From the NCBI RefSeq assembly GCF_029633865.1, contig NC_079216.1:24502136-24566135 (forward strand): a stretch of 64,000 bases of DNA. Direction: 5' to 3'. The notes below the pieces were generated by a model, which saw only the letters and a program-made list of their open reading frames with translations, made no database searches and was not told where the DNA came from. Shown here in pieces: positions 21,128 to 56,829 of the stretch. Numbering within the stretch: the stretch's first letter is position 1; every line of letters starts with the position of its first letter. The stretch is from Lampris incognitus. Its lineage: Eukaryota; Chordata; Actinopteri; Lampriformes; Lampridae. Made by a program: the position numbers and the translations under genes.

Positions 21128-22115
21128 TGTGGCGGAAGGCTAAGACGGAAAAAAGGGCCAACGACGCCACCTGGGGAATTGCACCCCAGGAAATACTATT
21201 TCTCTTTAAAACCAGAATCAAGGATTTGAAGCTTAGCCAGGCGAACAGATTCGCTATTGAAGAAGGACAGAGACGTGGTTCAAAAAATATAAATACTTTG
21301 TTTAATTAATCAAAACAAGAAAGGACTGGAGCTGCTAAGGAAATCAAGAAAAAAAACGATTAAAACCAACATGAAGCAATTGAATCTTTATTACAAATAA
21401 TTAGAAGAAGGATCTTTTAATACAATTGAGACAATAAAAAAGCCACTTTAAAATACCAAAAAAATGCCCAGCCTAAACAAATAATGGTAACCAAACTAGA
21501 AAGCTAGGCTGAGGTCAACTGTGGAAGGCAGACTAACTGAGGAGTGCCCAGGGGTGCTACCAATACTCACCTTCCGTGCAGCACAGCAAACCTCACAGCA
21601 GACTAGTGAACTCTCCACACGTGTCCCGGTGGTCCTACTCGCGCGCGCGCGCGCGCGCGCGCACACACACACACACACGTGAAGGGACTTCGCCACAAGT
21701 GCCTAGCCTCCCACAAGATGACACTCAGGCCGCTGAGGAAAATAACTAACAAAATAAATCAAATAGGTCAACAAAAAAACCAAACTAAAGAAGGGCCAAT
21801 CCAGTTGGTAATCAAATAAACTAAGGCAAAACGGCAGCAGGTGAACCACCTCTAGCAGGGGACCTTGACACCAGGAAATACTCCTGATAACCAGCACAAC
21901 AGTGGCAGCAAACACTAGGGGTTCCATGTTAGAAGTTCAGGAACTGCAACACCGACTACCAGACACATCAGAGGCCAAGGAAGAGAGAAGGCAAAAAAGG
22001 ACTTCACAGGGGGCTTAGATAACCTGGTCCTGATGAGGAGATTGCTGAGGGAAGAGTCAGGCCTGGAGCTGCATTCACAACCACTCAACCTATCAGTGAA
22101 GCATTCCCCACCACA
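21128..22115 (-). repeat. 3' LTR of the minus-strand Gypsy
   Basis: Bounded on the right by a C-run (polypurine tract on the minus strand, 22119-22132). It contains a CG/CA microsatellite at 21640-21678. The start TGTGGCGGAAGGC is at 21128 and the end CCCCACCACA at 22115. Confidence 0.82.
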
Positions 22116-22223
22116 ATCTACCCCCCCCCCGGTTCTTAAATTGTCGTCCCGACGATTGTCACTTAGTGCCAAGGTCTAAAATAGCAGAGTATATAGGCAC
22201 AGATACCTGAGAGTTTGTAACCC

Positions 22224-22676
22224 CTATTGCTCTGCTGCCTGGGGTAGATGATGGAGATTTGGGTGCCTCCCAGCATTAGTACGGGTGGTTCTTCTCTGGG
22301 GTGCTTCGCTGGTGCCTGGAGAATCAGTAGTATCAGTCAGTGGGCTTGTATGTGAAGGGGGCACAGTCATCTTGGGCTGGGTTAACAGAGGGGTGGCATG
22401 AGCTGGTAAAATTTGTTGCCTGTCCGCTGGCACAGGAGTTGGTTCCTGGACCACCACAAACCATCCACCATCCTGTGAAGAGTCCTCCACTGAAGGGGGT
22501 TCCATCTCTTGCGATGGCTCACTAGAGGGGCAGACAGTCACTTGATCCAGTTTACTTTTTAATAATGAACGATGGACATGCTTTACCTGCTGAGGGTTGT
22601 CCACAGGGGCAATAGTGTACACTGATCCTCCCACTGCCTGACCAGCATACGAGTGTCCTTGGAGACCTGGCAACAC
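22224..22676 (-). pseudogene. Pol C-terminal tail after the integrase deletion
   Basis: The frame from about 22676 reads GQAVGGSVYTIAPVDNPQQV then VKHVHRSLLK, the chromodomain-like/GPY-F region end that normally follows integrase, and continues as a proline/threonine-rich tail to NAGRHPNLHHLPQAAEQ. It overlaps, in another frame, the end of the RNase H reading, so the integrase zinc finger and catalytic core have been deleted at about 22650-22690. Confidence 0.75.
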
Positions 22677-24650
22677 TCATCTGCATCAGGACCCTTCGTC
22701 CTGATCCAGAATCTCCTACATTCCTTGATGGTGGGGTCAGCGTCCTGTAAAACATGCAAGTCAGATATGGTGTGACAAGGGAGAGCTGAGATGGTGGCCT
22801 GGGTAGCCAGACGTGCCTGCTTAGTCCCAAAAGCCTGCTGCAGTGGTTCTGGGATGTGGATGCCAGAGGCTACATAGTCTCTTATATTTGTACTGGCGGG
22901 GTGCTGCCGAGAAAGGGCGTCTGCATTCTGGTTACTTTGGCCAGGCCTGTACTTGATGGTAAAATCAAATGCAGGAAGTTGTGCAGCCCAGCGTTGTTCT
23001 GTAGCCCCTAGCTTAGCTGTGGCTAAATGACTGAGAGGGTTGTTATCAGTGTACACCACACATTTCTGTCCCAGTAGGTAGTCTCTGAATTTTTCAGTCA
23101 TGGCCCATTTAAGGGCCAGAAACCCCAATTTCATAGAGCCATAGTTGTTCATGTTACGCTCTGTAGGCCTAAGGCCATGACTAGCATAAGCTACAGGTCT
23201 AACCTTACTGTTCTGTTTTTGGGAGAGCACAGCACCCAGTCCACTGTAGCTGGCATTAACCTCTAGAATGAACGGTCAGGTGAAATTGGCATAGACCAAG
23301 ACGGGAGCAGCCACCAACCTACTTTTAAGGCCCTCAAAGCTAAGCTCACACTCCTCCGTCCATGCAGCAGGTAAGCTCTTCTCTGCTGGTTTCCGGGACT
23401 TTGTGCCAGTCAGTTCAGCTACTAGGCCATGCAGAGGGGCGGCTAGCTTTGCAAACCCTTCAATGAAATGTCGGTAGTAGCTTGCAAATCCTAGAAAGGA
23501 GCGCAACTCAGACACATAGTTAGGTCGTGGCCACTTTGAAACCACTTCAATCTTGCTAGGATCTGTGGATACACCATCCCTTGATATAACGTGGCCCAAA
23601 TAGCTCACCTGTGGCTTGAAGAAAGAGCATTTCTTCAGCTTAGCTTTGAGACCTTCTCACTGCAAGCAGCCCAGCACAGCATCCAAACGCTCCACGTGTT
23701 CTGCTACAATGGAAGAGAAGACAACCACATCATCCAAGTACAGTGACCATGGCTGACAGTGCTGGTCTCCAGAGATCCTCTCCATTAGTCTCTGGAAAGT
23801 ACTTGGGGCGTTGCACAACCCAAAGGGCATACAATTCCACTCAAACAGCCCAAAGGGAGAGCAAAATGCAGTCATTATCTTGTCTTTTTCTGTAACTGGT
23901 ACCTGGTTGTAGCCTGCAGCAAGGTCCAGGGTGGAGAACCAGCGGGCCTCTGATAGGGCATCGAGGGACTCTTCAATACAGGGCAAGGGAAAGGCATCCT
24001 TGCAGGTCTTGCTGTTCAAGAGCCGGTAGTCGACACACAAATTAAGGCTACCGTCTTTTTTCTTTACCAGCACAATGGCAGAGGCAAAGGGGCTACTACT
24101 TTCTATGATAATTTGTGCCTTAAGGAGTTGGTGGATGTGGGCCGTGGCATCCTCATACTCTGAAGGGGGGATCCGCCTATATCTCTGACGTACAGGTACC
24201 TCATCTACTAAAGGAATATCATGAGAAATGAGATTAGTGCAGCCTATGTCTCCATCATGAGCAGAAAAGATGCCACTATACTTTTGCAGCAAGGACCTGA
24301 CCTGACACTGCTCCGGCTCTGTGAGAGCTGTTGAGTGAACTGCAGCAATCTTTTCCTGCACTGAACTGGAAACAGTCTGAGAGGAAACTGTGGCTGCTAC
24401 TACCTCTTCCTCAAGACCTGTGGGTAAACTCACCAGGTGAGCATGAGTCAGTGTACCTAGCACAGTGCGTGGGTACAGCAAAACATCCTGGGTCCCTACA
24501 TTGACAATGGGGATGTAAACAGTACCCCTAGTCATGCTGACCAGTGCTGGGGATGCTAAGAACCCTGTAGATAAAGCTTGACTAAGGGGCTCAAATAAAG
24601 CATCGTCTGATAGGTAATGTTGGGAGCAGGTAGCTGCCACAATCTTCACA
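22600..24650 (-). pseudogene. Pol: reverse transcriptase and RNase H (minus-strand Gypsy)
   Basis: From right to left: a pre-RT linker (SGIFSAHDGDIGCTNLISHD), RT with VKKKDGSLNLCVDYRLLN, FSTLDLAAGYNQVPV (motif A), MPFGLCNAPSTFQRLM (motif B) and YLDDVVVFS (catalytic motif, near 23734), then after a stop at about 23657 the thumb SYLGHVISRDGV and GFASYYRHFI. RNase H begins in a further frame (VRPVAYASHGLRPTERN, YTDNNPLSHL, GQSNQNADALSRQ). The catalytic aspartates of RT are kept, but stops and shifts near 23657 and 23270 disable it. A protease motif was not found. Confidence 0.85.
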
Positions 24651-24950
24651 GCACCCCCTGGGACTCTACATGCCCTCCGTCCAACTCAAAATAGCCTACA
24701 TATGGTATTGCTAGCCCATTAGCAGTATTTAGCCTTAACCAGTTGCAAGAATGGAGTTTTTCTGGGCCCAAGGTTCAAAATGCTATACAAAAACTTTTAG
24801 TCACGGTTGATACCATTGACCCTGTGTCAACAAGACATGGAACTGAAACCCCACCCATTAGTATGGTAGTAGTTGGGCAAGCTGACACCAAATTTTCTGA
24901 ACCATCTGCTACGGACTCTGAGCCGCAGGCGCCCCCACCTGAACTTTGGC

Positions 24951-26032
24951 TCAACAGTTCAGGGGGTGAAAGTTTCTCTGGTTTGGAGGACAGTCCCTAT
25001 CCGAGCTGGGGTGCGCTGCTACAGAGGCTGGCTGGGGCTGTGCAGCTCCATACTCGCTACGACACTCCCTGTATAAGTGACCAGGCTGTTGGCACCTCCA
25101 ACAAATGGCAGTTGTCTTGTGATGATTCAACTGAGTTTTTGGGGCATTATTAAGGGCTGCAAGGCTTCTGGTAAGCTGGTTCAACTGCTCTTGCTGATTT
25201 CTGAGAATTTCTTTCAGTTCATTTAGCTCAGAACTGACTAAAGTATTACTTGTCTTGCTATAGCTGGCATGGCCGCCCTGGACTATGTGCTGGAAACTAA
25301 TTACAGAGGGGACAGAATGACTCTACCTCTCCCACCCCCTGGCATCCCTTCTTGCTCCCACCTAATGGCCTCACTGCGGACATCTATCAAGGTGGCGGTA
25401 GGGTCACCTCGGACAAATTGTTTAAGTTCCCTGCGTAGGGAGCAGTCAAACACATGCTCGACAAACTGGTCTCTGAGTAACACATCTTTGTTTACAGGAT
25501 CATTAGGAGCCTTTTTGGCCACTTTATCCATTAGACACATTAAAGCATGAGAAAATTCTTGCAGTGTTTCCCCCTCCTGCTGCTTTCTGGAAAAGTCTTC
25601 CTACAAGGACACATATGATTTACTACACCCATACAGTTCTTGTAATATAGCCAACATTTTAGCTGGATCTTCCCTTTCCTCCTGTGACCGGTACCTAATC
25701 TCTTCCCTTGCCTCTCCTTCTAAATGATCATACATGAAGAGTGCTTGCTCACATGAGGATAAGCGTCGAGCCAGTATACAAGCCTGGACCTCTTCAATCC
25801 ACTCAACGATGCTCAGGCCAGTCTTACCCCTGAACATTGGACACTTCCTGTCTCTGGGAAGATAAATCAGTCTCTTCACTACTGGGACCTGGAATGAAGA
25901 CTGCCCAGAGGCTGAAACACTTAATGTGGTGGTGGACCCAAGCTTCCCGTTCCTGCCACATCCTTTGATTCTCAGCTTGCAGCTGTGTGACAAGTCTTTT
26001 AGCTGGGCAAGTTCTTCCTCCATGGGGGACAC
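24951..26032 (-). pseudogene. Gag of the minus-strand Gypsy
   Basis: Three frame pieces: 26032-25601 (FRGKTGLSIVEWIEEVQACI and LEGEAREEIRYRS, a Gypsy capsid), 25540-25301 (ALMCLMDKVAKKAPNDPVNK region and LRRELKQFVRGDP), and 25184-24951 with the zinc knuckle CWRCQQPGHLYREC (CX2CX4HX4C, near 25100). Stops at 25598 and around 25270 break it. Confidence 0.8.
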
Positions 26033-26202
26033 AGAGCAGAAGAGATCAGAGCACTGGCCTGCAATTCAGGGATCTGTCCAGGACCCGCTGCTGTTTTGCC
26101 CACACAAACTCAATACAAGTAACTGAATAAACCAACTGGGTTGGAATAAAAAAAAATACTACACGTCTCTGCCTTATCAGTATCCTGCCGACAATGCCAA
26201 AA

Positions 26203-27149
26203 TGTGGAGGAGGGCTAATACGAAAAAAAGGGCCAACGACGAATTGCACCCCAGGAAATACTATTTCTCTTTAAAACCAGAATCAAGGATTTGAAGCTTA
26301 GCCAGGCGAACAGATTCGCTATTGAAGAAGGACAGAGACGTAGTTCAAAAAATATAAATACTTTGTTTAATTAATCAAAACAAGAAAGGACTGGAGCTGC
26401 TAAGGAAATCAAGAAAAAAACGATTAAAACCAACATGAAGCAATTGAATCTTTATTACAAATAATTAGAAGAAGGATCTTTTAATACAACTGAGACAATT
26501 TAAAAAAAAACACTTTCAAATACCAAAAAAATGCCCAGCCTAAACAAATAATGGTAACCAAACTAGAAAGCTAGGCTGAGGTCAACTGTGGAAGGCAGAC
26601 TAACTGAGGATTGCCCGGGGGTGCTACCAATACTCACCTTCCGTGCAGCACAGCATACCTCACAGCAGACTGGTGAACTCTTCACATGTGTCCCGGTGCT
26701 CCTACTCACTCGTGCGCGCACACACACACACACACATGTGAAGGGACCTCACCACAAATGCCTAGCCTCCCACAAGATGACACTCAGGCCGCTGAGGAAA
26801 ATAACTAAAAAAATAAATAAATCAAATAGGTCAACAAAAAAACCAAACTAAAGAAGGGCCAATCCAGTTAGTAATCAAACTAAAGCAAAACGGCAGCAGG
26901 TGAACCACCTCTAGCAGGGGACCTTGACACCAGGAAATACAGTGGCAGCAAACACTAGGGGTTCCATGTTAGAAGTTTAGGAACTGCAGCACCAACTACC
27001 AGACACATCAGAGGCCAAGGAAGAGAGAAAGCAAAAAAAAGGACTGCACAGGTGGTCACAGGTGGCTTAGATAATCTGGCCCTGATGAGGAGATTGGCTG
27101 AGGGAAGAGTCAGGCCTGGAGCTGCATTCACAACCACTCAACCTACCAG
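26203..27149 (-). repeat. 5' LTR of the minus-strand Gypsy
   Basis: Matches 21128-22100 with small indels. It starts TGTGGAGGAGGGC at 26203, next to the presumed primer site (minus reading TTTTGGCATTGTCGGCAGG). Its outer end lacks the last 20 or so bases and joins sushi-type gag directly at 27149. Confidence 0.83.
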
Positions 27150-27673
27150 CAGACAGCCCCTGGACGGGAGGCAGCCCGAGCCCTGGTGAGATTGCGACAG
27201 GGTAAGAAGAGGGTCTCTGATTACGCCATAGAGTTCTGCACTCTAGCAGCAGAAAGTGATTGGAACCAGCCAGCCTTGTTTGATGCTTTTCTTGATGGAC
27301 TTTCTGACACTCTCAAAGACCAATTAGCCCCCCTGGACCTACCTGCAGACCTGGATTCCCTAATAGCCCTGGCTATAAAGATTTACAAGCGGCTGTATGA
27401 GAGAGAGAGAGGCAGAACCTGACCCTGCAGTTCCCCGTCACTCCAGCGGAGGCAAGAGGTCAGTAGCTCTTCGTTTTCTTCCTGGCGACGCACTCCTCCT
27501 GCTGACTCTATCACAGCACCTCCCCCAGACACGGAGGAACCTATGCAGCTTGGCCGAACCCACCTGACCCCAGAGGAACGCCAGCGACGAGTTTCAGAGG
27601 GTCGCTGTGTCTACTGTGGCCAACTGGGCCACTTCATCGCCTTCTGCCCATTAAAAGACCGGGTTCGCCAGTA
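27150..27673 (+). pseudogene. Sushi-group Gag, C-terminal part with zinc knuckle
   Basis: Resumes gag after the inserted Gypsy: ALVRLRQGKKRVSDYAIEFC, LFDAFLDGLSDTLKDQLAPL and IALAIKIYKRLYERERGR, then a TGA at 27421 and, in another frame, the knuckle [14 protein letters not shown] at about 27607-27648. Confidence 0.82.
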
Positions 27674-27676
27674 AAG

Positions 27677-27982
27677 GTGAGGGCACTGGTGAGCCATACT
27701 TTGACTGTTTCTAATCCCTCTCGTTTGCAACCTCTAGTGTCTCTCAACTCCCCTGCGTTTTCTCTTAAGTATCCAGTCCTAGTTGATTCCGGCTCAGATG
27801 CTAACTTAATGGACTTTGATCTAGCCAGGAAGCTGGGCCTCAAAACCTTCCTCCTCAACCAGCCCCTGGATGCCAGTGCCCTGGACGGCAGGCTATTATG
27901 TAAGGTCACCCATCGCACTCGGTCACTGCACCTGTCTTTTCCCAACTCTCACACTGAAAGAATCATCTTTCATGTCTTTTGA
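27677..27982 (+). pseudogene. Sushi-group aspartic protease region
   Basis: VLVDSGSDANLMDFDLARKL near 27776-27835 carries the DSG active site of a retropepsin, followed by DASALDGRLL. The frame ends at a stop (27982) in a region that should continue as a pre-RT linker. Confidence 0.78.
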
Positions 27983-28039
27983 GCTCCTCAGCACCCAGTT
28001 ATCCTGGGATATCCCTGGCTCACACTCCACAGCCCCCAT

Positions 28040-29075
28040 ATAGACTAGAAAACAGGGCAGTTAGTTTCATGGGGAAAGACTTGTGCAAAGAATTGTTTCT
28101 CACCCTCTCAAGCTTTCCTGTCAGTGCTTCAACCTCCTAACAACTCCCAGAACTCCCCTAGCCTGGATCCAGAGTTTCCCGACCTTTCCCAGGTTCCCGT
28201 CTGCTACCATGACCTTAAGGAGGTTTTTAGCAGGGCCCGTGCCACATCCTTGCCTCCGCACAGGGCCTATAACTGGCCATTGACCTGCTCCCCGGAACTT
28301 CACCACCCAAGGGTCGCCTGTATTCCCTGTCAGCTCCTGAAACCCAGGCAATGAGAGTACGTTGAGGAATCCCTGGCTGCAGGGATTATTCGGCCTTCCT
28401 CCTCCCCCACTGGCGCTGGGTTCTTCTTCGTTGACAACAAGGATGAAACCCTGCGTCCTTGCATTGACTACAGAGGATTCAACGAGATCACCGTTCGCAA
28501 AAGCCCCCCCCCTCCCTTTAATTTCCACTGCGTTTGAACTACTAAATGGTGCTAAGGTTTCACTAAACTGGACTTAAGGAATGCTTATCACCTAGTTAGA
28601 ATAAGGGAGGGGGATGAATGGAAGACAGCATTTAACACTCCCAGTGGTCATTACGAGTACCTGGTCATGCCATTTGGACTTACCAATGCCCCAACTGTCT
28701 TTCGGGCCCTGGTGAACGACGTCCTCCGGGATATGCTCAATGAGTTTGTTTTTGTTTACCTGGACAACATCTTAATCTTCTCCCCTGATGAGCAAACTCA
28801 TATTCAGCATGTCCAGTGGGTCTTCCAGCACCTCCTCCACCACCAACTCTTTGTCAAAGCTGAGAAGTGTGAGTTTCACGTGTCCTCCGTATCCTTCCTG
28901 GGGTTCATCGTGTCTGAGGGGGAGGTCAGGATGGACCCAGAAAAGGTTAGTGCTGTTGTGGATTGGCCCACTCCTACTAGCCGTAAGGAGGTTCAACGAT
29001 TCCTTGGGTTTGCTAACTTTTACAGAAAGTTCATCAGGAATTTTAGTTCTGTTGCTGCCTCCCTTCATGTCCCCG
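28040..29075 (+). pseudogene. Sushi-group reverse transcriptase, broken
   Basis: Traces of the fingers ([17 protein letters not shown] at about 28448) occur in several frames. From 28667 an open stretch gives [31 protein letters not shown] (catalytic YLDD position, last Asp changed to Asn) and the thumb [18 protein letters not shown] and [16 protein letters not shown]. It stops abruptly at about 29075. Confidence 0.85.
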
Positions 29076-29079
29076 AACA

Positions 29080-30110
29080 TGCTTGCTATTGAGAGTGCAA
29101 AATCTCCGAGGAGTGAAAAGCAGGACTCGGGTAGTAGTCTCCAAAATGAAATTCCTCTCTCATTTTACTTTGCTTGAAAGAAGGGATCTGACTGTAGTTC
29201 ACAAAGTTCATGCTGTAACTCTGGGAGTTGCCAACTGACAGCAGCAGAGAGGGGGTCAGTGAATAGCGCAATTTGTGTCTGCATGGTGTGGAAATCTTGA
29301 AAGCGTGCCTTGAACTGCTGCTGCAGTCTTTCCATGTCTGCTCTATACTTGAGAAATATTTTCTCACATTTGGGAACATCTTTGCACATCTGTTCACAGG
29401 TGGAAAAGTGTGCCAAATTTGTATGGTCAGATGAAAAGCCTTCTTTGAACAGGACTAATTTACACTTGCATTCATGTGTGCATAGAGAGCCGACACAGTT
29501 CGGCCTCTTCTCTGCAGCTGCATATTAAAGTGCTTAAGATGCGAGGTAATATCTGCAAGGACAGCCATGTTGCAGAGAAAACCTGTACCTCTGAGTTTAT
29601 GCAATAAGCACTTGTATCACATCGAATGCTTTCCTCCAAGAACAATGGGATTTCAGTGTGCAGCACAAAAATCCTCTCCAAGCACTTTCCGTGGCTCATC
29701 CATCTGATCTCAGTGTGCATCTATAAATCCCCATAAGCGGCACTGACTTCATCCAAAAATTCTACAAACGTCCTATAATTGAGAGACCTGTTCCCACATC
29801 AAATGAGATTGGTAACCTTGGTAACTAAATCCGTGACATGGCTGAAGTTCATTGTCTTGGCACAGAGGGCATCCTGTAAGATCAAAATGAAATGGGATTT
29901 AGCCCATGATAAAACTTTTTCACAAGAAAACCCACATTCATAACCATATATTAATAGTTATCTACCAATGACGTTACCCATCTGATGTATGATGCAGTGC
30001 AATACTGGACAGTCAATGCCGCTCTGGTGGAGGAGCCCAGAGAATCCAGTGCGTCTTCTTCACATTGATGGTGCGCCATTGGTAACAACAGCTGAAAGCT
30101 GAGTTCTAGT
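29080..30110 (-). pseudogene. hAT transposase fragment (ZBED5/GTF2IRD2-related)
   Basis: Minus-strand pieces in order from the right: VVTNGAPSM near 30066-30092 (catalytic Asp replaced by Asn), then HTEIRWMSHGKCLERIFVLH at 29718-29660 (the WLSRGK block), then FQDFHTMQTQIALFTDPLSA and LPELQHELCELQSDP at 29300-29170. These are the core blocks of hAT proteins whose relatives were domesticated as ZBED5, FAM200 and GTF2IRD2. Several frame changes; not functional. Confidence 0.78.
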
Positions 30111-30627
30111 CTTTAATAAGTCACTGTGCATGTTTCTCCTTGCACTGAGGCTGCAACGTCAAATATGCAGGACACATGAGAATAATACATCTGTACTGAA
30201 ATAAGTAACGTTTTTGTTGGTTTTGCTCGAAATGTCTTACTGGAGTAAAAATAAAACTGGTGTGTTCAGGTGAAATTAAATGTCAGGACATCCATCAGCT
30301 ACAGCCAACCTTTGACAGAAAGCTTTGTCAATGCTTTGTAAATTTAAGATAGAAATAGATTATGCACCAGCAAATGACAGTGTTCTACCTGTGTTGGAAC
30401 TGTTTTACCTTTGAGAGTTTAATTTCTTGCCACCTAGTGCCGATTTCTGGTATTACATGTAATTTAGTAATTGCATTTCCTGTGTAGCATAGAAGAAGAG
30501 TCTCGGAGAGGAAGTCCCTCCTCCTCAGCAGAAAAAAAGCAGAGTGATCCTGTGTTTTGATAGTATATGAGATGAATGTCAGCCATCCTTTTGTCTCCAG
30601 ACCTTTGAGTGGCATTATCATTTCACC
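30110..30627. other. Intronic sequence, nothing certain
   Basis: Possibly the N-terminal remnant of the hAT element on the minus strand (30385-30621 frame), but no BED finger could be shown. Confidence 0.35.
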
Positions 30628-30818
30628 ATACTGTTATTCCCCAGTTTCCTCACAGTGAGCCTATACTGAGTTTTCACAGATAGCGAAACACTTCTTCATA
30701 TTAAATCTGTCTAAAACGACTACTGCCTGTTCCTTGGAGAGACGATATGAAGATGAGTTTAGCTAACTGTGAAAACTCAGTATAGGCTCACTGTGAGGAC
30801 TCTGGGGAATAACAGTAT
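30628..30818. repeat. Inverted repeat, 52-bp arms
   Basis: 30628-30679 and 30767-30818 are inverted copies matching at about 50 of 52 positions, with an 87-bp spacer. The right arm ends 83 bp before the DRC7 start codon. Confidence 0.88.
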
Positions 30819-30900
30819 ACTACCACAATATTGTTAACATAATTCTCATATTCTTATGAATACATTCTAAACTTGTGCTTTTGTCTGTTCGGTACAGCAG

Positions 30901-55106
<24,206 letters not shown>

Positions 55107-55242
55107 GTGAGTCAGTTTTCTCAGACAGACACTTGTCAACTATAATATATACTATGTTGTGTTTCTCTGTATATGTGCGTACATGTGTATGTGCATGTGT
55201 GTGTGTGTGTGTGTGTGCACATGCACTTTGGTTTAAAACTAC

Positions 55243-55360
55243 TGTAGCGAATTCAGGCGGCAGCCGGGAACCACCGCAGCCAGGACGCGAAGCCGTGTCT
55301 CCTGCACCATGGGCAACTACGTTAACCACATTAATCAAGGGTCTGTTGGATGTATGTAGG
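55243..55360 (+). mobile_element. Diverged partial copy of the short tRNA-box element
   Basis: TGTAGCGAATTCAGGCGG, CAGCCAGGACGCGAAGCCG and GTTAACCACATTAATCAAGG follow the order of the element at 47080-47236. The right end is not preserved. Confidence 0.5.
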
Positions 55361-55369
55361 TGTGCCAAA

Positions 55370-55810
55370 GAACCAGCATTGTCACTACTATTAACAGCTG
55401 TGAATGCTGTCTCTGTCTGTCAATGCTGATTGGTGTGTTGACACACCTAAATCAAGTGGACCCGTTATTAATTCCATTAGCTGTAGCTGTGTTTATCCTG
55501 CCATGCTAACATCACAGAATACCATGACCAGCATGGAATGTTTTTAACCTTTTCGGTGGTTTTTATCCAGTTAATGTAAACAAACTCACTAAAATAATAC
55601 TGGTTTAAGTTACTCGTTAAAACATTAAGTTGATGTGTGTGCATATGAGACATGGAAATTCAGCGACAACACCTCTCATTTCAACTCAAAATGAAATATT
55701 TCTGAAAATGTTGCCCTATCAGGTACATAACCAGGACCTAAAAAATACTGAGGTCAAGAGCGAAGCTGTTGAAACCTTTTTGTGTTTGTTCCGATTCTTC
55801 TTCTTCCCAT
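55370..55810. other. DRC7 intron 9, nothing recognised
   Basis: No supported feature. Confidence 0.45.
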
Positions 55811-55814
55811 ATAA

Positions 55815-56165
55815 TGGGCAGCATGGTGGCCCAGTGGTTACCGCTGTTGTCTCACAGCAAGAAGGTCCTGGGTTTGAACCCTGGGGTTGTCCAACCTTAG
55901 GGGTCATCCCAGGTCATCCTCTGGGTGGAGTTTTCATGTTATCCCCGTGTCTGTGGTGGGTTTTCTCTGGGTGTTCCGGTTTCCCCTACCATCAAAAGAC
56001 ATGCATGTCAGCGTTAATACTCCTGTCGGTGACCCTGACCGAGGCATGGCAAGAGGAACTGGAGTTGGTCTCCAGGTGCTGCACAGCAGCTGCCCACTGC
56101 TCCTAGATACACAGCTAGGATGGATTAAATGCAGAGCATAATTTCCTCATGGGGATTAATAAAAT
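55815..56165 (+). mobile_element. tRNA-derived SINE
   Basis: Head GCAGCATGGTGGCCCAGTGG (A box) with B box GGTTTGAACCC, body GTTTTCTCTGGGTGTTCCGG, ATGCAGAGCA end and a short AT-rich tail. Same family as 60466-60780 and 10325-10495. Confidence 0.83.
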
Positions 56166-56169
56166 ATAT

Positions 56170-56820
56170 CAAAATCAAATAACTAATCCAGGTTTTACTG
56201 CCATAAAAGTGTCTGGATTTCAACAACCACAAATGCTTGAGACACCACACTTCACCAATATTAGCTTGTTTGCAGTCACGTGATTCTGATGATGCGCGAG
56301 ATTCAGATGGAGGGCAGGAAGTGAAAAGCAGAATGGATGAGATGGTGCTAGTTTAGATGATATTATGAGAGAAAGGTATAAACAGAAAGTAAGATGTTGG
56401 ATGTGATCCTTATGTTATGAAGAGTGATTGTTTTTGACGAAGTGGTCACTGCACACACGCGCATTATCTGACTGCGCTCCTCCCGACCGCAGACGACGGT
56501 TCACAAGCCATTTTTTTTCCCGCCGTCTTCAATTTCTTGCCTTTTCCCCCCCTCATGAACAACAGCTTTTGGTACTCAATAAAAACTCCTTGTGCTTTCT
56601 CAGGTAATGACGCCAAACAGGCATTTTGAAAGTTTGTGATAGTGCTTCCTATGTAGAAAATCACTTCCTGCCCCCCATCTGTAGTTCGTGACGTCATATG
56701 CAAACAACCTAAATTAACCTAATCGATCTGTAGATAAAGCTGTTACAAGCCACTTTACATTTTGGCATTTATCTCAATAACTGTTCTCCTTAATTCGTTT
56801 GCCCAGTGATTTTCAAATTT
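56170..56820. other. DRC7 intron 9, nothing recognised
   Basis: No supported gene. The minus frame at 56464-56703 has no recognised content. Confidence 0.4.
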
Positions 56821-56829
56821 GGTATGCTG

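Larger units (their letters stand above)
21128..27149 (-). mobile_element. Gypsy-type LTR element with internal integrase deletion
   Basis: LTRs at 21128-22115 (3' in element sense) and 26203-27149 (5'), starting TGTGG and ending CCACA in the inner-bounded copy. They are clearly alike, with indels including a 20-bp loss at the outer end of the right copy. Gag 26032-24951, pol 24650-22600 and a C-terminal tail to 22224 lie between. Integrase is absent. It is inserted into the sushi-type gag. Confidence 0.87.
20171..29075 (+). mobile_element. Tf1/sushi-group Gypsy element, truncated and interrupted
   Basis: 5' LTR 20171-20640, self-priming site, gag from 20659, then a foreign minus-strand Gypsy (21128-27149), then the rest of gag with a zinc knuckle, protease and part of the reverse transcriptase up to about 29075. 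RNase H, integrase and 3' LTR are lost; hAT debris follows. About 20 codons of gag between the two halves are also gone. The element lies in the DRC7 5' intron, sense orientation. Confidence 0.85.
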
